Shown piece by piece: positions 22,972-32,610 of a DNA stretch of 64,000 nucleotides. Positions within the stretch are counted from its first letter, which is position 1; every line of letters begins with the position of its first letter. The stretch comes from Galerina marginata. Lineage: Eukaryota > Basidiomycota > Agaricomycetes > Agaricales > Galerinaceae. The notes under the pieces are model-generated. The model saw only the letters and a list, made by a program, of their open reading frames with translations, was not told where the DNA came from and did no database searches. A program made the position numbers and the translations under genes. The DNA lies in assembly GCA_023014335.1 (NCBI GenBank), contig JAECYW010000019.1:1522921-1586920 (forward strand), written 5' to 3'.

Positions 22972-25900
22972 TTACGGACCGGAAGACAGGATTTCCTTCG
23001 ACACCAATATTCGATTGGCAAGTGTCGTCAGGTTCGCGTCGGCCACGACAACCTCAGGTGCGTAGTCGACGTCAAAGATTTGCTTGATAGCAGCGCATAT
23101 TCGCTTCGCTTGTCGCTCTGACCAGAAACTGAAGTCATCAGGATCGCGATCTTCTTGATCTTCCCCACCTTCAACGGTCACGGAGTCCGTTGGAGAGTCC
23201 GACGTGTGAAGGGTTGCAGAACCGTTTGGTAAGGGGTAGTTGCGTGTCTTGCAGGACAATGGTATCAGGGAAGCATCGCCATCCAGGCACAGTGGAACGA
23301 TGTGCTTGAGGGATTCACGGACAGTCGTAAAATTGACCTCTCTCGGTTTGTCAACTGCAGAAAGATAATCTCAGTTGCCACGACAAGGTAACAAGATATA
23401 AATGCATGCCGTAAATTTCAATCGGACCGTCCATGCTCATGACGTTGTACTTTCCATCGTGATGATAGCGAACCTGACAACGTGGAATCAATGTCAAGAG
23501 AAAAGGCTTTTGATATTATGTTTAGAAGGACTTACCTCATAGCGCCCAACAAGCCAAGGTAGAGAGTTGCCCTTGAACGTCACAGTACCCCTCTCTGCGT
23601 CACGATGAGGGCTCGGAGCTCGGTCATAACCGACAGGAACATCGCCGTCCCATTCTTCATCGTGGACAGGGAGCCACATGCCCATCGACGAAGTCCTTGT
23701 AACGAGCTTCGACTTGTTTGCACCAACCTGATGGGAACGATTAATCGAGCTGCATTGGCATCGGAAGGGTCATAAACCCGACTTACACGGTACAGACCAA
23801 TCCAGTCTTTCCGAGAATGCTTGTGTGGAGCTTGCCATTTGATAGTGATATGTTCTCCTAGGTGGAAGGCTAATTTTCCCGTCTCAGCGCTCGGCACAAT
23901 GGAGATCCGGTATTTGGAGGTATCATATGACGATATATCATTAGCGACGCGACTAGATAAGCATTATGAGAGTGAAAATAGAAATTACATAGACAGAATG
24001 CAACATACGTGATGACCAGTTTCTCCCTAGATTGGCGGAGGAGGACTTTGGTGTCCTGAACAACCTCCGATATCCTTGGCGCAGCTACAATATAGAACGG
24101 TCAGGGTCGCGCGCTCGGGAAGGAATTTAAGGTTTTAACGCTCACATCGCGCCAAAAATTCCTCAACAGCGTCCGCCGTCTCTTCATAAACCTTGTCAAA
24201 CGTTCCTATCACCTCCCGCGCAACACGCTTGAGTTCGGGCGCGTGCCTTCCCGCACGAGACTCGAGGATTTTCGCATTTTTGCTAGCCACGTTTTTCATA
24301 ACTTTGACAAACCCTGCATCCTTCCGAAGGGAATCCCCATAGAGCTTGCGCATGTGTGGACTGACGGCGATATTTCAATATTGTAAGAAAGGCAGGAAAG
24401 AAACAACGCACTGCTCCACGCTGCTGAGGAACCACCAATTTGCGAGATGGCGAATCACGGCGAGCGAGAGCACAAGTTTGCTCCCACAGATGGAGGCAAG
24501 ACCAAAGTAGGCCGCCCCTCCCATGGCCTCAGGGTTATTAAGATATCTTGGAACAAATATTTTAAATAAAAACCAGGGGATAAAGACGAGGACAAACCGG
24601 TATATGCCCGTATACTCAAGGTGGGCAGGAAATTCTTCCATAAAAAAATCACCGAAGAACCAACCTGTAAGCATGGCGGTTAGTTAGATTACAACGTCGA
24701 CAAATATATACTTGCCGAAAATTCCTAAGACTTCGTACGATTCCATGGTTGCCCAGACATGCAAGGCGATGAGAACCTACCAGGCCAGTTAGCAAGCCCA
24801 GCAGTGCAAGTTAAAACGTGCCGACACGCACGGCGCCTAAGGTATGGCAAAGGAGCTCGTTGCCAACCGTCCAATCCCGAGGAAGATGGTATGCCTTCCA
24901 AGCGACGCCCACGCAGGAAACTATATCTAGAACTTCAGTAACGATGAACGCACATCATAAATGGAATACAGACCGTAAGTCATGCACATGCTCAAATTAT
25001 AGATGGCCTTCCAGTTCGAAAACGCTTCGAGAATGGCATTCTGACCTCCATCCTTCTGAATATAGTCATAGTGGTAATTTTTCAAATAATGCCTAACGAG
25101 AAACTTGCTCTCGCTCTGAGCGCGCAGAAGTAGACCCAGGCCAAAGTAATGTACAAGGCACCAAGCCAAAGCATGCAGGAAATGAAGGACGAGGGTGCTC
25201 TTGGGAGATAGATCGGGTAGGAAGGAGATGACTAGACCGTAGGCGATAAGTAACACGAGCATGGCGTCAGTGGCTCTGTAATCACCCGAAAAATCGTAAG
25301 TTAGCTAGAATTCCACACTATTCATTTGATTTGGGTATCCTACTTACCTGAGGAGGTCAACATTTCGTAAAACCACGGCATCGCGTCTGAAATATTTGTT
25401 AAGAAGATCATGCTGCGATAGAACCTTTCTCCTTTGCGAGGAGACGCTGTTGGTGCTGCTCCTCGGGCTTGGGCTCATACGTCCGTTGTTTTCTATATCT
25501 CCATTGGATGAGACAGCGCTATCCATCGACAGAGTTACTTGGTGTCTGGAGGCCTTAGGCAACTTCATTTTACTCGATCCCGTTGCAGAAGGCGAAATCT
25601 CGTCATCTATCTCTATCTCTGTCTCCAGCTCAGTCTCCGTGGCCGTGTCGCCTTCAGTAACGCCTGGAGTCGGCGGATAGGAATTACGCAGGGAACTATC
25701 CTTTCCGTTTCCAGACGGTAAGTCGCTCGATCCGCTGGCCTCGGGGTTACTGATTTTATGTTGAAAGCTAGTTGGGACAAGGGGTGTACGTTTTGCGATA
25801 GCTTTACGCTTGCCGTACAGTCGTTCAATGTCTATCTACACGTAAATGGATTGCATCAATATATTTAAAAAAATTAAGTGCTTACGTGGGTTTTCGAAAA

Positions 25901-27143
25901 GAACGAGGAAGGCGAACTGAGCAGCATGGCCCGCAAGGCTGACGAACAGAACCGCATAACTGCCGGAGATGAGACTTAGTCCATAATACCCAGCGTAACC
26001 TATCACATAACGTGAAGTACATGAATGTCAGACTTCTTTCGCCCACAAGGCTCAAAACAAACTCACCAACGGAGTACATGGGGTGAGGTGCCAATTCAAA
26101 AACGCCGTCGAAGACCAAAGCTCCGCGTTGAAAGAAGCAATCACCCCAATACCATCCATAATCTTTGACGACGTTGTGCGCCTCGGTTTTAACCCAGAGA
26201 TTGAATCCGATCAGGGCTAAGCCTCCAAGCCATCTGTCAATTACGAATTGTAAACCGGACCCCACAAAAAAAAGAAAGGGAAATTGTATTACCTCATGAT
26301 GTGAACGACAATGGATAAATCCTCTGGCACGCGGAAGCACGAAAAGGCGAACATGCAATAAGATAAGAAATCGCTTACGACGACAAAATTAGATTCAGCA
26401 CATGGATCAAACATATATTTGAGGGCGCAAGACCCAAAACATACTTCACTAGAATGACATCCACAAGTTGGCGGAACAAGAGCCACGTATTGTATTCCAA
26501 AGGCAGTTCCTTCAAAAACATGCAATCAGGTAAGATAGAACGCGTAAAGTTAGCGCAAGGGATAAGCAGCTCACGTCAAAGGAGTAATCCTTTCCCATTT
26601 TGCCGACGAGTTGTTTGCGGATCCAATTTTTGACACCAGGACACCTCTTCTCGTCGAGCCATCCAAGCCTTTGCACCTCTCGTTCGATCCACTTCTTCTT
26701 ACTCTGCTTCGTGAGCACCCATCCAAGACCTCCGTCATAGGTGACACGCCAAAATACGAAATAACAGAAAAAGAAAATTTGAGTGGCTTTACGAGACAGC
26801 GTGAGGTATAGCGCAATCTGAATACCCAGCAAGCCCAAATTTAGCAGGTCGAGGTGGCTATTGGGATACCCGGGATGGAAGAGGGTAGTGAGGACATCGT
26901 GTGTCGTCGGCACACGAAAGACTAAAGCAATTCAAAGAATTGAGCTCCATAATGCGAGTGTAAGTGATAGACATTGAAGTTACCTTCTCCCCCTGGCGTT
27001 TTACCCCAAACGACTTCTTCTTTCTCGCGTTCGGGCTCCCTTGTAGGTGACTCGGTGCTTGGTGAACTGGATGGTCCTGGCTTAGACGCAGACACAGCGG
27101 ACGCAGACTTGCGCTGGCGTAAGAACCCTTCAGGTGATGGCAT
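22972..27143 (-). CDS. CHO2: phosphatidylethanolamine N-methyltransferase
   Basis: Cho2 transfers a methyl group from S-adenosylmethionine to phosphatidylethanolamine in the ER, the first step to phosphatidylcholine. Seventeen phase-consistent exons give 1072 residues, near the usual fungal length: 27143-26984, 26921-26575, 26509-26445, 26373-26293, 26233-26067, 25999-25886, 25831-25348, 25275-24974, 24920-24832, 24776-24716, 24664-24412, 24360-24146, 24084-24009, 23952-23787, 23727-23536, 23473-23410 and 23354-22972. The two membrane halves are clear: [34 protein letters not shown] in the first and [23 protein letters not shown] in the second. A long Ser-rich acidic loop (exon 7) and a soluble C-terminal region ([30 protein letters not shown]) complete it. 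Two introns need GC donors (GCAAGT at 24715; GCATGC at 23409), the second less certain. Confidence 0.92.
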
Positions 27144-28766
27144 TTACGCTGGTCGTCGAAAGGAAAGGAGAAATACGTGGCGAACGTCTCACAAAATTTG
27201 AACTTAACACCCCTGGAAGACGTGAAAAACACGCGGATTTTTTGTCGATTTATGTAAAGCCGTTGGCAAACACAAACAAGTAAGCATCGGTCCGATACGC
27301 AGCGTCCGCTCCTGGGACCCAGAGCAAAACATTAGAGTAAGGACCTTTAGCTGTCCACATAAAAACGTTATGCATTGTCAGAGAACGAGGAAAAGCTATT
27401 TCAGTTACCTTGATGCTACCTTTGTAAAAGGAAACCTCTACGGCATTTTGGCACTTCTGCCAACCGGCCCTAAACCACGGTTATAAAAGGTTTTACTCTC
27501 ACACGGTGTTGTCCTTCCTACTTCCACCACGACTGGTCTACCAAAATACTTATTACAACCTCCGTCAAATCACAATAACAGACTTGCTCATTCAATCGAT
27601 TTTAAGAACCCCCGTCGACTCGCAGCCGCGGATATGTTACTATTCACCCCGAATGCCAACCATCCCTGGTTAACTCGAGACTCGGTGACCATCCCACTTA
27701 CCGAGTGAAGAGTAGTTGAAAAACAACAGGGAAAAGCAGTTTCGAACAGGATATTTATTTCGGCCGGTCCCTTGTGTTGGTAGGCATCGACCTTACGAGA
27801 TACCCGACATCATCCATCTCTAGCTTTCACCCATTTGTCCATAGACTGTAACCGGAGGTTATTCCTGCAAAAGTATCTGGCTTTGCTCCGCTTTTTTTTC
27901 ACTCCCTTTTTAATTTACATAACTAGTCATGTAAATTTTTTAACAAAGCTAATCTCTTCATTACTTCCAAATGAACCTGCTTACCGCTTATAAGCAGGTA
28001 TGAAGCCGCAAGTTCATCGAGGGTGACGATCTCGTCCAAAATTTTGCCGATCAGCAAATCTATTTATAAGTTTAACCGTGGTTTTTTAGGCGTCCTCAAA
28101 GGCGTCAAACGCACGAGTCGACCACGAGGCCATCTACGCCAGTGCGCGTACCTACCTGTACCTACGTATATAAATGATCACCATTGTCCAAGGGTTTTCC
28201 CCTTTTCAATCGTCAATTAACACCGCTAGCCTCTGATGCACAAAATTTAAACATACGGATTTACTTAACCTTCACGTACATACTACCAGACCGCTGGGTA
28301 GGAGGGCCATCTGCAGTGCGTATCGGAAGTGTACAATCTATTTCCTTCGAGTTCCACAACTTCCGTTCAAGTTTTTCGTTAAGTTTCATTTGATCAAATC
28401 AAATAACGTTTTATTCTTCGCGGGAACCATGTAATAATACAGAAAAAAGGAAAAGGAAAGAAATATTCGTAACACAGTTTGAGTATGCTAGAGTCCAACC
28501 AATACATACACGAGAGGACCGGCCAAACTGTGGGCTTCTTTCAAGTTAAATAAAGTCGTGAAAAGGGAGGACATAGCAAGAAGCACAGATATTGTAAGGG
28601 GTGGCGGAGGAGAAATTTCAAATTCGTACAAGGTCAAGATATCAAATATGGAGGTGTCAAGGCAAGTGGAGCCAGAAAGGCGAAGGACGGGGATGTATAG
28701 GGCATATAGACGTCCTTCCCAAACAAGAACCAAGAAAGAAAGATAAACAGAAAGAATTGAGACTCT
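27144..28766. other. CHO2 upstream and CBF1 downstream region
   Basis: No coding frame is supported. I looked for an inositol/choline-type CATGTG element near the CHO2 start and did not find one. Two short perfect inverted repeats are annotated separately. Confidence 0.45.
27912..27999. repeat. two adjacent perfect 9-bp inverted repeats
   Basis: AATTTACAT (27912-27920) pairs with ATGTAAATT (27929-27937) across 8 nt. ACCTGCTTA (27975-27983) pairs with TAAGCAGGT (27991-27999) across 7 nt. They lie about 770-860 bp upstream of CHO2. They could be dyad binding sites or small hairpins; no function is known. Confidence 0.5.
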
Positions 28767-30385
28767 TTACTCTGTTCTTTGTCGCTTACCATCTCGCTCT
28801 CCTTCAGCATTAGCATTAGCATTGGCTGCGTTCTCGCCTGCAGCACCCTCAGGCGCATCCATGCTCCTGCGCTTCGTGCCTGCCCCACTCTCGTCCTTTG
28901 ATGCCAACGAAGAAGCAGCAACGCTGCCGCTGAGCCCGTTCATGCTTCTCAGCACGTCCAGCTCAGCCTCAAGCCTTGTGCGCACCATCCTTTCCTCCTC
29001 CCATAGACGTTTGATTTCCTCGAGCTGTGCCTGCAGGTCTCCCATGGCCTGGTCCATGAGCAGCTTCTCAAGGGTCCACTTCTCAATATTTCGGGCTTCG
29101 TTTTCTTTCAGGTGGTGGATATACTGAACAGCGCGGGATAGAATGGCGCCTTTGGCTTTCTCGCCTGATCCGCTTGGGACGATACGCCCAAGCTCGTTAA
29201 TTCCTTCATTGATATTTCCCCGGCGCCGACGTTCTACTTCTTTCTATATTCAATGGATCACTCGTCAACTCCACGGAAAGGATGAAGAGAAAATTAAAGG
29301 AGTACGAACGTGATTGTCTTTCCTTTGTCGGCTCCATTCATCGCTCCCCATTGCAGCGCTGCGGCCACCGCGTCGTCCTCCAGTTGAAGTCGGCGTAGAA
29401 GTTTGGTTAGGGTCGGCCGAACCACTTTCGCCATCCTTGGCTGAGGGGCTCCCAGAATTCTGGGCTTGCTCGCCATTTAGGTCATCTTGACGAGGAACTT
29501 GCTGTTGATTCTGGTGCTGGATGGTCACAGGGGTAGCTTGCATTGCTACTGCGCTCAATTGTCCGAGATTGGGAGGACCGCGAGGATGCGACGACGGTCC
29601 TGGGTCGTTGATCCCGGGAAGACCAGTAGCAGGGGGTTGATAGTGCACAGGAAGATGAGCCCCGAACGGTGATGAGACCTGCGCGGCCAGGTTAGAAAGA
29701 GTTTGAGCGGCGTCTTCCTTAGGATTGCCTTGCCCTTCAGGAAGCTATGCGAAATGGCACTAGGTTAGCAAACGCGACAGAGATGCAGAACGAAAAGGAT
29801 GAAAAGAAATGAGAGAAAGAATGCAAAAATGTCGACTTTCGAAACATGGAGATAATTTCAGAGACAAAAGGACATCGAAATGTTTTAGATGGTTTGGGGC
29901 TAGTAATCGGCAAAAAAAAAAGAGCAAAAGATAAAGAGCGAATGGTCCCCGATCCACTACAGAGTTACGAGGCAACATTTGGCAGTGAAGGACGGACAAG
30001 GACCCTCATGCTCCTCGTGACTGCTTCAGACGCGCTCGTGCTCTCTGTCGCGACAGTCACGTGGAGATCAATTAATGTGAAGCAACTGTAGGCGCGCAAA
30101 TAAGGCGTCGGTCGTGATCAGCCCAACTTTGCAGAAGGTCCATGAAGAAGAAAGTAGGAGTGACGGATAGAGGCTCCAACTCACTTTACCAAACACTCCA
30201 GGCAGAGAGCGAATCAGGTTCATAATCTGTGTTTGATCCAGACCGTTAAGGTGCATATTGCTGAGGTCGGCTGCTGATAAGTTTTGAGGAAGACCCGCAG
30301 GAGCCTGTGCTTGCTGCGAAGCTGAGGCAGCAGGAGCTCCGTGGGAGAGGGCTTCATGAGTTCCAGGTGTGGTGCTTGGTGCCAT
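28767..30385 (-). CDS. CBF1: Cbf1-type bHLH transcription factor
   Basis: Cbf1 homodimers bind RTCACRTG E-boxes; in yeasts they act at sulfur-amino-acid and respiratory genes and at centromeres. Three in-phase exons, 30385-30185, 29744-29310 and 29243-28767, give 370 residues. The N-terminus is Ala/Gln/Pro-rich and probably disordered. The bHLH begins at the exon 2/3 junction (DNHKEVERRRRGNINEGI) with the H, E and R residues used for CACGTG contact. It continues through GAILSRAVQYIHHLKENE and a coiled coil (NIEKWTLEKLLMDQAMGDLQ...LEEIKRLWEEE) close to yeast Cbf1. The tail is acidic/basic and ends KRQRTE. Intron 1 is unusually long for this window (440 nt) and holds an exact GTCACGTG site. A missed small exon in intron 1 is possible. 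Confidence 0.88.
30056..30063. promoter_or_regulatory. GTCACGTG (Cbf1/CDEI-type E-box) in intron 1 of CBF1
   Basis: This is a perfect match to RTCACRTG, the known yeast Cbf1 site, inside the first intron of the Cbf1-like gene. Autoregulation is an inference. Confidence 0.45.
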
Positions 30386-30902
30386 TACGGTGGTTTATTG
30401 GATTAATCTTGCGGCCAAGTCGTTTGCTTTAGGTTATTTAGAACAATTCAAAGCGATATAAAGGACTTACTTGTCGTATCCCGTAAAGAGTCGAACGTCG
30501 CTGCTGGTGTGTGCAGATATGGATTGGCTCCTGGGTCTGCTCGGTTGATATTTGAGCAAGAAAAAAGCGGAAAATTGGGCAGATATGAAGTTCTGTGCCG
30601 TTTCGTGAGTTTCCGTTCAAAACTTGCGAACAGAAGGCAGGATATTGCAGATGTGCGAGGTAGGGGAGGGATTTGGGGGATATGGGGGGGCGTGAAAGTC
30701 ACGACTGTCGTGATCAGAAACCCTGTGACCTGGCGGTCAGACCTTGGTGTATCACACGCTCTTTTCTCACGCCACATGGATCATGGGAGCCTCGGCATCT
30801 CGGCAAATCTAGCCGGTCTAGCTTCCAATGTATCAAGTTGCTACTGTAGAATCGATACCAGTCTTGGCCTTCTCTCAGCCTGTGTGTTATCCACTTTTAA
30901 CG
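30386..30902. other. CBF1 upstream region
   Basis: This is the 5' leader and promoter region of the minus-strand CBF1 gene. Open frames here (for example minus 30438-30620) are low in protein character and not called. Confidence 0.4.
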
Positions 30903-31082
30903 TCAGTCTTTTCCTTTCAATTCTTCAATGACTCGTTTTATCTCTTCCTGTAGGGTAGGCAATCGCAACAACGTAGTCTTGCCATTCCCAGCCCTCCAAC
31001 TGGTGTATTTGAGTTTGAACACCACGGATATCTCCCATTGGCGATAGAGCTTAAGAGCTCCTCGCTCCTCCGAGTCGTCCAT
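30903..31082 (-). CDS. small hypothetical protein with LYR tripeptide, 59 residues
   Basis: This is a single-exon frame starting at the ATG at 31082 (MDDSEERGALKLYRQ) and ending LPTLQEEIKRVIEELKGKD. The KLYRQ near the N-terminus resembles the LYR motif of small mitochondrial assembly factors, and the end looks like an amphipathic helix. The middle part matches no LYR family that I recall, and 59 residues is short for one. The next gene on this strand (PPR, 32611) is separate. It could be a genuine microprotein or chance. Confidence 0.35.
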   Translation of the reverse strand: MDDSEERGALKLYRQWEISVVFKLKYTSWRAGNGKTTLLRLPTLQEEIKRVIEELKGKD

Positions 31083-31991
31083 GCACGTCGGACGAAGATT
31101 AGACCAAATCAAAAAATGCGGCCTTAATGAGGTCCCGTGTAGAAGGCGTAGAGTCCATCCTCGTCCGACATGTGGATGGGATACAGCCTTTAGGCGAGTC
31201 CCGGTGGGGCTTCATCTTGAACTTTACAGAACAGATGTCTTATCATACACTGTTCTAAATCTCTGCGGTGGTGTCCAGTTATGTGCTACGGAACTCTGTG
31301 GATGACCTCTGGACGGAAATTTCATGTATCGATTTGCCCAGCGACTGGCTCCTATGGCATGGCAATCAAATCCTCTAGCTTTATATAAGCCGCACTGTTG
31401 CTGCTGAAATGTCTTTCGCCCCTCTGCAAACTGGCAGATGCCAGCACCTAATCGTGAACACTTCCGCTCTTACAGAAGCCGCTCTCACTCTGTGGAACTG
31501 CACGGTTTTCACTAACAACTTACATCACATCGCTCGCCATTTTTATCGCTTCGCAATCCTGCTGCCAACCACCACCAGCCTCCGAATAATTCAGATCCTT
31601 GCCTGTCTATTTTGGTACTATCATTCTAGCCGGCGGTGACTCTTGCGCGACACCCGAGGGCGCTGTGTCCAGCCTAATAGTGCTACAAGTTTAGTGTCAT
31701 TGGCCGTGCGATTTGTGAAGCCATGAGTGAAGTCATGATATGAACGAAAAGAACGACTTGCGCAATCGGACAGTGACCTAGAAACTACAACAGGAAACAT
31801 GGCAATTTCTTCGAAAATACGAACGAGGATATATTCAATGAAGCTCTTTTATGGACCTCGGACCATTTGGACATTCATATCAGCATCTTATAATATTTTG
31901 GGCTGTTAAATCCTTAGCATCGCGGTGGGAACGGCAACAACGCTCGCCACACAGTTATCTGGCGAGTCCGAATACAATCATGGACATTTGA
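31083..31991. other. intergenic, nothing recognised
   Basis: Frames on both strands are short and unconvincing. No repeat or RNA gene was seen. Confidence 0.4.
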
Positions 31992-32260
31992 ATGCCGTAT
32001 TGGTTGTTGCTCGTGGCCGTTATATGTGCATCAATGGGCTTCGGCAAGGCTTCGGGGTTAGGGGTGCCCGGTGCCCCTCCGTCCATCCTTTGAAGCAATT
32101 TTAGGGGTTCTGGCTCTCTCTTCGTCTGGCATCCGAATCCACCGCTGCAGGAGAGGCATTGGCCTCAGTGAATGGTTCAAGCACCGGCTCCACGCTTTCG
32201 CCAATACTCATCACGACCTTGTCAGTTTATTTCTCCTACAAGGTCGCCCAGCCTGGTTGA
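31992..32260 (+). CDS. possible small secreted or GPI-anchored protein, 75 residues
   Basis: Two exons, 31992-32063 and 32105-32260, join in phase across a 41-nt intron (GTGCCC to TTTTAG). The predicted product starts with a signal-peptide-like MPYWLLLVAVICASMGFG. It has a small polar middle (ASESTAAGEALASVNGSSTGS) and ends in a hydrophobic tail (LSPILITTLSVYFSY) suited to a GPI signal or membrane anchor. That layout is typical of fungal wall proteins, but no family is recognised and composition alone can mislead. Confidence 0.32.
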
Positions 32261-32610
32261 CATTTAATTTCAGAACCATCTCAGGCGCGCCACAAACGAT
32301 ATTCTATGCCCATGCGATAAAATATCTACACTTCATTTCCACCAGGATGGCGACAGTTTTTTCGTATTCAAGCAATCGTTGCATTCGAGCATGAGCTGCG
32401 CTCTTCCCTGTCCGGGATTCGGATCGCCATAATAACACCGCCATATTCTTTGAACCTGAGGAATAACATTACATGCTCATCGACATCGCGGAACATGCAA
32501 AGACGTCTGTACGGCTGTGATGAGTAGAGTGATTAATATCCATCCAAACTATATAAATGAATTGGAGTGTTAATAATTAAGTTCTATGAGCTACTTGATT
32601 CTTGCGATTT
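32261..32610. other. intergenic, 3' flank of the PPR gene
   Basis: I see no gene or repeat here. Confidence 0.45.

Noticed and set aside
23787..24009. apparent one-base frameshift in CHO2 around exon 14
   Set aside because: On re-reading the bases the exon starts at 23952 and the frame runs on correctly; the apparent shift was a reading slip.
25396..25680. plus-strand open frame opposite the CHO2 acidic loop
   Set aside because: It is a shadow of the Ser/Glu-rich coding sequence on the other strand.
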